A stretch of DNA of 64,000 nucleotides. Origin: Lachnospiraceae bacterium. GTDB taxonomy: Bacteria > Bacillota > Clostridia > Lachnospirales > Lachnospiraceae. Below the pieces are notes generated by a model. It did not search any database and was not told the origin of the DNA. It saw only the letters and a program-made list of their open reading frames with translations. The position numbers were made by a program, and so were the translations under genes. Location of the stretch: contig CAJTDN010000003.1 in assembly GCA_910574865.1 (NCBI GenBank), forward strand, positions 1 to 64,000. The letters are read 5' to 3'. Positions 18,065 through 26,159 of the stretch are shown in pieces. The number at the start of each line of letters is the position of its first letter. Position 1 is the first letter of the stretch.

Positions 18065-19243
18065 TCAATCCATGACGACATGGTAAAGCGTCTCCGCCAA
18101 CACCTCCATCGCGTTTTTCATTTCTTCCACCGTGTTGGTCTGCGCCCCGGCCTCGATGAGCAGCGACTTCGGCATCAAGTGCAGGTTGTAACGATATCCG
18201 CGCAGGTAAATGCGCCGCGCGAACCCCGGATACATCGTCTCCGAGGCAATCTGCATCTGCAAGGAAAAAGCCAGGTTATCCTGTATGTACGGATTATATA
18301 AGTAGGCAATGTCCCCGTTCGTGCGCGTGCGGCTCAAGCCGTTAAAATACATGATTTTCGCCGTCGGCTTGCCGCCGATTTCCGTCACCAGGTGCACGTC
18401 GTCGGCCACCCCGTCCCGGTGCAGGTCAATGACGACCTGGATGGAAGGGTTGGCCTCCAGGATTGGCCGTATGGCCGCCTCCGCGTTTTCATAGGCATGG
18501 CTTCTGTCCAGTTTCCCGTCTATGATGTCATAGACGCCCGTGTCATGTATCGTGGAAATACCCTTGGCATTCAAAAGCTGCGTCAAATATTCCCCCACAC
18601 CGACGATGCTCGTGCCCTCGTCCCCCGGCACGGAATCGACGAACGTCTCCTGCGAATGCGAATGAAAAATAAGGATTTTCGGCCCCTCCACGTTGTTGTC
18701 AATTTTCATGCTGCGGGAAAGCAGGTCGTCGGCATTCAACTGGTCCGCCCCAATCATGGTGGAACTGTCCACGATGTAAAAATTATTTATCAAGTAGTCA
18801 AAATCCCGCAAGCGTTCAATCGACATGTCAAGCGTGGGCGTCCCCTGGGCCGGGACGACATTTTCCACCGGGGCCGCCTGGTTGACCAGGTTGCCGTTCT
18901 CGTCCACCTGGTTTTCATCGTTCGCCTGGTTCTCCAGTATTTTCGCGATGGTTTCCTCATCCTCCATCGCGTCATTATAAGAAACACGGCTCTCCAGATA
19001 ACCGGAAAAAGGCAACATGCCAAATGCCTGCTCAATAAGCCACCCCTGGCTTTGCGTATAAGAAGTCGGCCCTTTATAGGTCAGGGCGGGCAAGTACATG
19101 TCGGCCGCCGCCTGGTTGAGTCCCCGCTGAATCTGGTTCCACCATGTCCACGCGCCGCCCGCGGGATTTTCATATAACAAATACACGCACACGAGGCAAA
19201 GTATCAAAATGCATATGATACGACTCCTTTTTTCTTGTTCCAT
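18065..19243 (-). CDS. spoIIP: Stage II sporulation protein P, peptidoglycan hydrolase
   Basis: A 392-aa membrane-anchored cell-wall hydrolase of the SpoIIDMP engulfment complex. The N-terminal segment RIICILILCLVCVYLLY is a signal anchor. The catalytic domain in the C-terminal half has the expected zinc-binding and catalytic motifs FHSHSQETF, DLHRDG and IEAGAQTNT. I place the start at the ATG at 19243, 6 nt after GGGGGG; the frame is open to a TTG at 19264 but without a better RBS. In Bacillus spoIIP also follows gpr, as here. A linker rich in Asn/Gln/Glu (about 105-140) precedes the enzyme domain. Confidence 0.9.
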   Translation of the reverse strand: MEQEKRSRIICILILCLVCVYLLYENPAGGAWTWWNQIQRGLNQAAADMYLPALTYKGPTSYTQSQGWLIEQAFGMLPFSGYLESRVSYNDAMEDEETIAKILENQANDENQVDENGNLVNQAAPVENVVPAQGTPTLDMSIERLRDFDYLINNFYIVDSSTMIGADQLNADDLLSRSMKIDNNVEGPKILIFHSHSQETFVDSVPGDEGTSIVGVGEYLTQLLNAKGISTIHDTGVYDIIDGKLDRSHAYENAEAAIRPILEANPSIQVVIDLHRDGVADDVHLVTEIGGKPTAKIMYFNGLSRTRTNGDIAYLYNPYIQDNLAFSLQMQIASETMYPGFARRIYLRGYRYNLHLMPKSLLIEAGAQTNTVEEMKNAMEVLAETLYHVVMD

Positions 19244-19431
19244 TGCAAGCCCCCCGTGTCCCAATCGTTTATGTCAGATACCACGGATTGTTCCACCACG
19301 GTCGGCGTCCACAATCAAACGCATGACCTTTTGCCCCGGTATCATCATATCATTCATGTGTATGAAAAAAACATGCCCGCTATGCATCCATTCTGTCCCA
19401 TTCGCCTCCTATCCGCGCAAAAGCCCAACCA

Positions 19432-20511
19432 CTATGCATTCGTAAACACCATGTTCAATGCCTCCGATATCGTGTAGCTGATTTGTTTGACCAGCTCGTC
19501 CTCGTCCTTCGGGGTCACGAACATCCCGTTCAGGTGCGGGGAAATCAATTCTTTGACCAGTTCGTATTTTTCCGCGCTGTTATAGGTGCGCAAGACGTCG
19601 CCGACCCCCTTTAGCACGTCCGACGTCTCCAGGGCGTCAATCAGGTTTTCCATCGTGTCGTTGACGATGGTTGCCGCATCCACGACCGTCGGCACGCCGA
19701 TGCCGATGACCGGCACGCCAAGCGACTCCTCGGTCAGCCCGTTGCGATGGTTTCCCACCCCCGACCCCGGGTGGATACCGGTGTCCGCCACCTGGATCGT
19801 GCGGTTCAGCCTCTTGCTGTTGCGGGCCGCCAGCGCGTCAATCGCCACCACCACGTCCGGCTTCGTCTCCTCCACGATACCCTTCACGATTTCCATCGTC
19901 TCCATCCCCGTCTGCCCCATGACCCCGGGTACGATGGCGCTGACCAGCTTGGCATGTTCCATGCCCATCGCGTATTTTCCATACTCCTTCACGATGTGCC
20001 GCGTCACGCAGAGATTGTCCGCCACGTACGGACCCAGCGCGTCCGGGGTGACCTGGCGGTTGCCCAGCCCCACGACGAGGACGGAAACGTCCATTTCCTC
20101 CAGCTTGGCGTTTCCGCGCGCGCTCTTGTCCTTGTGTCCGACCTCGTTTCCATGCACGGCCCCGTCCTTGCGCCCTTCGTTATTTACCAGCCGCCCGGCC
20201 GGCCGTCTGCCGGCACATTTGTTCTCCACCAGAATGCGGATATAGCCCGCCAATTTTTCAGAAATCTCCCGGTGATAGTCCTCGTCCGGAACCGCCAGGT
20301 TGGGAGCCTCCAATGTCAAATAGGAACCAACCGGCTTTCCCATGCTCTTCGCGCCGTTCTCCGTCTCGATCAACACCTTCGTGATGCGCATTTCCCGTTT
20401 CTCGTCATATTCCTCCTCCAAGACGACCCCGGCAATCTCCACGTTGTCGGACTCGAACCGCTCCTTCTCCTCCAACGCCAAATCCGTGCGCACGCTATAC
20501 TTCTCCAACAT
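19432..20511 (-). CDS. gpr: Germination protease GPR
   Basis: This 359-aa aspartate-type endopeptidase degrades small acid-soluble spore proteins at germination. The N-terminal propeptide pattern YSVRTDLALEEKERF is diagnostic, and the core has VVGLGNRQVTPDALGP and DALAARNSKRLNRTIQ segments. The region at about residues 108-140 (rich in Arg/Gly/Asn/Lys) looks like a lineage-specific insertion. The gene is divergent from rpsT and upstream of spoIIP, a conserved Firmicute order. A forespore-type -10 sequence lies about 33 nt upstream. Confidence 0.93.
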   Translation of the reverse strand: MLEKYSVRTDLALEEKERFESDNVEIAGVVLEEEYDEKREMRITKVLIETENGAKSMGKPVGSYLTLEAPNLAVPDEDYHREISEKLAGYIRILVENKCAGRRPAGRLVNNEGRKDGAVHGNEVGHKDKSARGNAKLEEMDVSVLVVGLGNRQVTPDALGPYVADNLCVTRHIVKEYGKYAMGMEHAKLVSAIVPGVMGQTGMETMEIVKGIVEETKPDVVVAIDALAARNSKRLNRTIQVADTGIHPGSGVGNHRNGLTEESLGVPVIGIGVPTVVDAATIVNDTMENLIDALETSDVLKGVGDVLRTYNSAEKYELVKELISPHLNGMFVTPKDEDELVKQISYTISEALNMVFTNA

Positions 20512-20543
20512 CTTTCTTCCTCACTTTCCCGTCAAGCTAAAAG

Positions 20544-20569
20544 TAATATGTATTTTTAGCAATATTTTC
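20544..20569 (-). promoter_or_regulatory. Possible sigma-G/F promoter of gpr
   Basis: CATATTA (minus strand, 20550-20544) fits the forespore -10 pattern CATNNTA. An approximate -35 (TGAAAAT) lies about 15 bp upstream. The position 33 nt before the gpr start is suitable and the gene is normally forespore-expressed, but the -35 match is weak. Confidence 0.4.
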
Positions 20570-20580
20570 AGAAATATGTA

Positions 20581-20609
20581 TTGACAAGTTTTAACTGTTG
20601 GAATAAAAT
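20581..20609 (+). promoter_or_regulatory. Sigma-A promoter of rpsT
   Basis: Consensus TTGACA at 20581-20586, a 17-bp spacer, and TAAAAT at 20604-20609. The leader of about 130 nt before the start codon is unusually long for so short a gene and could be a site of translational autoregulation. Confidence 0.75.
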
Positions 20610-20746
20610 GAATGAGTATGTTTCGGTGAAACGTCCGTGTCCGAATTCGCCGGGACAAAAGGTAAAAGACGGTTCCTTGCTTCGGTAATGTAACCGAATT
20701 TACATGAATATGGATATCAGTTCAATTACAATTGGAGGTGTACGAA

Positions 20747-21010
20747 TTGGCTAACATTAAATCCGCGAAAAAGAGAATTTTGGTAAACGAGACAAAAGCT
20801 GCCAGAAACAAGGCAATCAAGTCCAGGGTGAAGACTTCGATAAAGAAGGTCGAGGCGGCAGTCGCCGCGAAAGACGCGGAAACCGCGAGGACGGCCTTGA
20901 GGGCCGCCATTTCAGAAATCAGCAAGGCTGGCGGAAAGGGTGTTTATCACAAGAATACCGTTGCCAGAAAGATTTCCCGTCTGACCAAGGCCGTCAACGG
21001 CATTGCATAA
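20747..21010 (+). CDS. rpsT: 30S ribosomal protein S20
   Basis: An 87-aa basic protein with the S20 hallmark ANIKSAKKRI at its N-terminus and KGVYHKNTVARKISRL near the end. It binds 16S rRNA as a primary binder in the 30S body. The start codon is TTG at 20747, eight bases after GGAGG. The frame is open to another TTG at 20732, but that overlaps the Shine-Dalgarno sequence and would give five extra residues not typical of S20. Rare start codons on S20 genes are also known in other bacteria, where they serve autoregulation. Confidence 0.95.
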   Translation: MANIKSAKKRILVNETKAARNKAIKSRVKTSIKKVEAAVAAKDAETARTALRAAISEISKAGGKGVYHKNTVARKISRLTKAVNGIA

Positions 21011-21026
21011 TCATGGATAAACGTTA

Positions 21027-21069
21027 AAAAGAAGTATCCGCTTCCGTCATGGTGGATACTTCTTTTTTT
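21027..21069 (+). terminator. Rho-independent terminator of rpsT
   Basis: AAAAGAAGTATCC (21027-21039) pairs with GGATACTTCTTTT (21053-21065), followed by a T-run. Confidence 0.9.
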
Positions 21070-21171
21070 GACCTCTAACCTACTAATTTTCTAAATAGGA
21101 ATCCGTTTCTCCCACCCATTTTTCCCATCAGATGGTTACTCCGCGGCATTCGAACCCACTTCCGCCGCCCC

Positions 21172-21648
21172 TTACGCCTCGTACGGCACCGCCCCCAGCT
21201 TTTCCACGAAAAACGCGTTCATCAACCCAAACACCTCGCTGGCGGTGCGCGGTGTCAAAAAACCCTGCTCCGTCACTTTCAAAATCGAAAATTCTTCCCG
21301 TTCCTCAACCGTGACGTCAAACCATTTTCCCTTCGTCATCCTGCCCTTGTCCGCCGTGCCCTGCGCGAACAAGCTTACCGCGTCCGCTTGCGCGTAATAC
21401 TTATTCGACAAGCAAATCTCCATCTTTTCCTCGTCAAACTCATAATCCAGGCGGTCCTTCCCGCTCTTCTGGCACAACATCCCCACCACTTGCTGCCGCG
21501 TATACGGAACCCGATAAGAATACCGCACCTTCCCCTTTTCATGGGAACGGTTGTGGATTCCCCCGGCGTACTTGCGCGCGCCGCTCCCATTCGAGTACAC
21601 GCAAAAAGCGACAAACAATATGACCATGAATATCAAAAAAATTTCCAT
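21172..21648 (-). CDS. Small membrane-anchored protein of unknown function
   Basis: 158 aa with one N-terminal membrane segment (EIFLIFMVILFVAFCVY) followed by a short glycine/arginine linker and a soluble domain of about 125 residues with no family I recognise. The start ATG at 21648 directly precedes the hydrophobic segment and has GGGAGAG upstream; an in-frame extension to 21714 lacks an RBS. It stands alone between rpsT (convergent) and ilvC (co-directional). Codon use resembles the neighbours. Confidence 0.65.
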   Translation of the reverse strand: MEIFLIFMVILFVAFCVYSNGSGARKYAGGIHNRSHEKGKVRYSYRVPYTRQQVVGMLCQKSGKDRLDYEFDEEKMEICLSNKYYAQADAVSLFAQGTADKGRMTKGKWFDVTVEEREEFSILKVTEQGFLTPRTASEVFGLMNAFFVEKLGAVPYEA

Positions 21649-21759
21649 CTCTTCTCTCCCGGCTGCCACCAAATGCCAATAGCAAAAGCGGCGGGAGTTT
21701 CCTCCCACCGCCAAAAACGCATGAATCCACGCCCGCCCTGGCGCAAGGCGACGATCCTC

Positions 21760-22800
<1,041 letters not shown>

Positions 22801-22947
22801 TCATGTTTCATGCGGCGGCCCACGCCGCGCACGTTTATAGTTAAAGGATTTTCCTTTAGCCTACCTTTTCACGCAAGCATGGCTGTTTGGCCCGTTGCCC
22901 GCGGGAATAAACGGCTGGCATGCCGGCCCGCGAACCATCGCGCGGAC

Positions 22948-23448
22948 TCAATCCAAATACGTGACGTTACGGATTCCCCGGCTCAGCCCGGTGATGCCGG
23001 TCCTTGCAAGTTCCAGGACCTCGTACCCCTCCAAAAGATTTAAAAACGCCTCCACCTTGGACTGGTCGCCCGTCAACTCGATCATCACGGACTCCTTCTC
23101 CACGTCCACGATCTTGGCCCGGAAAACGTCCGACACGGAGATAATTTCCGACCGTTGCCGCGCGTCGGCGCGAACCTTGACCATCACCAGCTCACGGCAG
23201 ACGGACTCCCCGTCCTTGAGCATCTTGATTTCCCGCACGTCCACCAACTTGCGCAGCTGGTTTTCAATCTGCTCCAAAATCAACTCGTCCCCCGTGGCCA
23301 CCACGGTAAGCCGCGTAAACCTCGGATCCGCCGTCATCCCGGCCGTGATGCTGTCAATGCTGTAACCGCGCCTGCTGAACAACCCCGCGATGCGGCTTAA
23401 CACGCCCGGGTTGTTATCCACCAATAAAGAATAAACTTGTTTTCTCAC
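22948..23448 (-). CDS. ilvN: Acetolactate synthase small (regulatory) subunit
   Basis: A 166-aa protein with an N-terminal ACT domain (KQVYSLLVDNNPGVLSRIAG, then GLFSRRGYSIDSI) and the family C-terminal domain. It binds valine and controls the catalytic subunit, which is not in this window. I choose the GTG at 23448, five bases after GGGAGG, because homologues begin right before the ACT strand; the frame is open to a GTG at 23469. It has its own strong promoter with a palindrome over the start site. The small subunit with ilvC but without ilvB or ilvD nearby is a split arrangement. Confidence 0.93.
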   Translation of the reverse strand: MRKQVYSLLVDNNPGVLSRIAGLFSRRGYSIDSITAGMTADPRFTRLTVVATGDELILEQIENQLRKLVDVREIKMLKDGESVCRELVMVKVRADARQRSEIISVSDVFRAKIVDVEKESVMIELTGDQSKVEAFLNLLEGYEVLELARTGITGLSRGIRNVTYLD

Positions 23449-23486
23449 CTTGTCCTCCCGCCTTCCCACGCAGACCCATGCGACTC

Positions 23487-23512
23487 AAAAAACAGAGTGC
23501 ATTCTGTTTTTT
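23487..23512 (-). promoter_or_regulatory. Palindrome over the ilvN transcription start, candidate operator
   Basis: AAAAAACAGA (23487-23496) and TCTGTTTTTT (23503-23512) form a near-perfect 26-bp dyad around GTGCAT. It begins 2 bp downstream of the -10 hexamer, so it covers the start site and cannot be the terminator of a longer leader. A repressor operator is the likeliest role. Confidence 0.5.
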
Positions 23513-23513
23513 T

Positions 23514-23542
23514 ATCATAGCAAGTTTCCGTCCGTTTGTCAA
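23514..23542 (-). promoter_or_regulatory. Consensus sigma-A promoter of ilvN-ilvC
   Basis: On the minus strand TTGACA (23542-23537), a 17-bp spacer and TATGAT (23519-23514). Confidence 0.8.
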
Positions 23543-23584
23543 CACAAAAATTTGATGATGCCAGGTCCAAAAGGTCATGTATGA

Positions 23585-23731
23585 TTACAATTCACGGCCT
23601 AACCGGCCGTGATTGTAACGGCATCCAGCCATTTAAAATTGCCTACGGCAATGGGCTGGATGCCCTATCGATGCCATCACTTTATCGGACGGTGGCCGTG
23701 CGGCGGAGCGCACAGCCCCGTGAATAGTAAC
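23585..23731 (+). mobile_element. 147-bp three-hairpin MITE-like element, copy A
   Basis: The element begins TTACAATTCACGG and ends CCGTGAATAGTAAC, so its ends are inverted repeats. It is flanked by the perfect 9-bp direct repeat CATGTATGA (23576-23584 and 23732-23740). Inside are a hairpin around CACGGCCTAACCGGCCGTG, a second built from GGCATCCAGCC/GGCTGGATGCC with an inner TTGCC-TAC-GGCAA, and a third GC-rich one (GTGCG/CGCAC). It has no coding capacity. Copy B (25943-26089) is the same length and about 95% similar by eye, in opposite orientation. Confidence 0.85.
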
Positions 23732-23744
23732 CATGTATGATTCA

Positions 23745-23780
23745 TTTTCACGGGGGACACGCCCAAACAGACGCGAAGCC
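23745..23780 (+). repeat. Dispersed ~35-bp repeat, copy 1
   Basis: Begins TTTTCACGGGGGACAC, then CGCCCAAACAG and GCGAAGCC. Related copies lie at 26122-26155 (minus) and 49665-49699 (plus). All are intergenic. Confidence 0.6.
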
Positions 23781-23828
23781 AGTCCTTCCGGGCATGTTGA
23801 TACATGACTTTGAGACCCGCAAAACGCT

Positions 23829-24845
23829 TCAGCCCCGATACCCGTCCGGATTGTTCGACTGCCATCTCCATGAGTCCGCGCACATTTCCTCGATACCGCG
23901 CTCGGCCACCCAGCCCAGCTCCTCCCTGGCCTTGGTCGCGTCACAATAACACATGGCAATGTCCCCCGGCCGCCTCGGTTTGACCTGGTATGGCAACTTC
24001 TTTCCGCATGCCTTTTCGTAGGCTTTCAAAACGTCCAGCACGCTGTATCCGGTGCCCGTGCCGAGATTGTATACATGTACGCCGGGATCCACTTTCATTC
24101 TCTCAATCGCCTTCACGTGGCCAATCGCCAAATCCGTCACGTGGATATAGTCACGCACCCCGGTTCCGTCCGGCGTGTCATAATCATCCCCGAACACCCC
24201 GAGGCTGTCAAGCTTGCCAACGGCCACCTGCGCGATATACGGCACCAGGTTGTTCGGAATCCCCTTCGGATCCTCTCCAATTTTCCCGGACTCGTGTGCG
24301 CCAATCGGATTGAAATAACGCAGGAGCATCACGTTCCACTCCGGATCGCCGACATGCAAGTCCGTCAAGATCTGCTCCAGCATCCCCTTCGTCTGCCCGT
24401 ACGGATTGGTAATCGCGCCCTTCGGGCAGTTCTCCGTAATCGGGATCTCCGCCGGGTCGCCGTACACGGTCGCCGACGAACTGAAAATAATGTTCTTACA
24501 TCCGTGCCTGCGCATCACGTCACAGAGAACCAACGTCCCCGTGATATTGTTGTGGTAATATTCCCACGGCTTCGAGACCGACTCGCCGACCGCCTTGAGT
24601 CCGGCGAAATTGATGACCGCCTCGATGTCCTCATTTTCAAAAACCGGTTCCAAATCCTCCCGGTTCAAAAGGTCGCCCTTGTAAAATTTCAACGTCTTCC
24701 CCGTAATTTCCTGCACGCGCTCCAATGCCACCTCGCTGGAATTGTAAAGATTGTCCACGACCACGACCTCGTAACCCCGGTTCAAAAGCTCCACGCACGT
24801 ATGGCTGCCGATATATCCGGCTCCGCCCGCAACTAAAATCGCCAT
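23829..24845 (-). CDS. galE: UDP-glucose 4-epimerase
   Basis: A 338-aa short-chain dehydrogenase-type epimerase interconverting UDP-glucose and UDP-galactose with bound NAD. The N-terminal Rossmann motif is GGAGYIGSH. The catalytic serine lies in FSSSATVYG, and the Tyr-Lys pair in NPYGQTKGM. The ATG at 24845 has AGGAGG 9 nt upstream; the longer open frame overlaps the neighbouring gene and is not needed. It follows the nucleotidyltransferase gene by 41 bp in the same direction, so both probably supply UDP-sugars for wall or capsule polymers. The two genes are bracketed by the inverted 147-bp elements. Confidence 0.95.
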   Translation of the reverse strand: MAILVAGGAGYIGSHTCVELLNRGYEVVVVDNLYNSSEVALERVQEITGKTLKFYKGDLLNREDLEPVFENEDIEAVINFAGLKAVGESVSKPWEYYHNNITGTLVLCDVMRRHGCKNIIFSSSATVYGDPAEIPITENCPKGAITNPYGQTKGMLEQILTDLHVGDPEWNVMLLRYFNPIGAHESGKIGEDPKGIPNNLVPYIAQVAVGKLDSLGVFGDDYDTPDGTGVRDYIHVTDLAIGHVKAIERMKVDPGVHVYNLGTGTGYSVLDVLKAYEKACGKKLPYQVKPRRPGDIAMCYCDATKAREELGWVAERGIEEMCADSWRWQSNNPDGYRG

Positions 24846-24886
24846 ATTCAAATTCCTCCTTTTTATACTACTCCCTATTTTCGCAT

Positions 24887-25810
24887 CTACTCCCACAAAT
24901 GCCGCGGGTAAACGCCGTCCTCCTTCAACTGGGAAATCGCCCGCACGACCTCCTCCTTGTCCTCCTTGTACGTGATGCCGTGCCACTTGTCCTCCGAACG
25001 CAGCACCTTCACCGCCGCCTTCTTCTCGGCAATCAGCCCGCTGACCACGGAGGGCAGGAAATACTCGCATTTCAGCGGGTTTTCCACAAGCCCCTTTTCC
25101 AAGAAAGCAGGAAAGCGCCCCTCCAATTCCTTCAACATACCGGCGCTGAAACCGAACATGTTCATCGACACCAGCGTGTCCGAACGAATATCCTCCCAGG
25201 TGGCCCCGCCGTCCTCCGTGTAAGCCACGCCGTCGCCCCGCTTCTCAATATGCGTAAGTTCGCGGATTCCCGTCAGATATCCTTCCCCGTCCATCTCGCA
25301 GACGCCGCGCGAGACATAGCCGTTGTCCGTCAACGTGTTGGCCAGTATGTAGCTTACCATCGCGAAATGGTATCGCCCGTCATCCTCGTTTGCCGTAAGA
25401 TAATGATAAATCTCCTCGAACGCGTGAACGCCGTAATAATCATCCGCGTTGATGACCGCGAACGGCCCTTTCACCACGTCCTTGCAGCAAAGAACCGCAT
25501 GTCCCGTACCAAACGGCTTCTCGCGCCCGGCAGGAACCTCGAACCCTTCCGGCAGCACGTCCGGCTCCTGATAAACGTATTCCACGTCCATGTGGCGGCC
25601 AATACGGTTGCCGACCCCTTCCTTGAAATCCGCCTCAATCGCCTTTTTAATGATGAATACCACTTTCTCGAATCCTGCCCTTTTCGCGTCATAAACGGAA
25701 AAATCCATGATAATGTGGCCGTCTTCGTCCACCGGATCCATCTGCTTGAGTCCGCCATAACGACTTCCCATCCCGGCGGCCATGATTACAAGTACTGGCT
25801 TTTCTGCCAT
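24887..25810 (-). CDS. Sugar-phosphate nucleotidyltransferase family protein
   Basis: A 307-aa protein with the NTP-transferase signature [16 protein letters not shown] at the N-terminus (nucleotide loop) and a metal-binding aspartate pair in [11 protein letters not shown] at about residue 110. The C-terminal part lacks the left-handed beta-helix of GlmU. Enzymes of this kind couple a sugar 1-phosphate to UTP, CTP or dTTP; the exact sugar cannot be told from sequence. The start at 25810 has GGAGGA 7 nt upstream. The position directly ahead of galE suggests a nucleotide-sugar module. Confidence 0.8.
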   Translation of the reverse strand: MAEKPVLVIMAAGMGSRYGGLKQMDPVDEDGHIIMDFSVYDAKRAGFEKVVFIIKKAIEADFKEGVGNRIGRHMDVEYVYQEPDVLPEGFEVPAGREKPFGTGHAVLCCKDVVKGPFAVINADDYYGVHAFEEIYHYLTANEDDGRYHFAMVSYILANTLTDNGYVSRGVCEMDGEGYLTGIRELTHIEKRGDGVAYTEDGGATWEDIRSDTLVSMNMFGFSAGMLKELEGRFPAFLEKGLVENPLKCEYFLPSVVSGLIAEKKAAVKVLRSEDKWHGITYKEDKEEVVRAISQLKEDGVYPRHLWE

Positions 25811-25942
25811 ATTCTCGTCCTCCTTGTCCTTCGCGCTCCTTGTCCTTCGCGCCCCATTTCCCTGCGCCCCATTATTATACTTCCACGGCACGCCCTGGTC
25901 AATGCGCTTTTGTTGCCCTTTTCTTCTACTTTTGTTGCAAAG

Positions 25943-26089
25943 TTACTATTCACGGGGCTGTGCGCCCCGCCGCACAGCCACCGTCCGATAAAGTGATGGT
26001 GCCAGTGGGCATCCAGCCCATTGCCGGAGGCAATTTTAGATGGCTGGATGCCGTTACAATCCACGGCCGGTTAGGCCGTGAATTGTAAC
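25943..26089 (-). mobile_element. 147-bp three-hairpin MITE-like element, copy B
   Basis: The reverse complement starts GTTACAATTCACGG and ends CCGTGAATAGTAA. It is flanked by the perfect 9-bp direct repeat GTTGCAAAG (25934-25942 and 26090-26098), unrelated to the duplication around copy A. It has the same length and same three hairpins as copy A. The different duplications argue that the two copies inserted independently rather than by copying of a larger segment. Confidence 0.85.
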
Positions 26090-26121
26090 GTTGCAAAGGG
26101 CGACGTGCGCTTTTAAGCACG

Positions 26122-26155
26122 CGGTTTCGCGGCTGTTTGGGCGTCCCCGTGAAAA
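26122..26155 (-). repeat. Dispersed ~35-bp repeat, copy 2
   Basis: On the minus strand TTTTCACGGGGACGCCC, then AAACAGCCGCGAAACC. It lies directly after the ABC-F stop codon. Confidence 0.6.
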
Positions 26156-26159
26156 ATAG

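Noticed and set aside
24846-25070. N-terminal extension of galE
   Set aside because: It overlaps the neighbouring nucleotidyltransferase gene out of frame, and a good RBS sits before the ATG at 24845.
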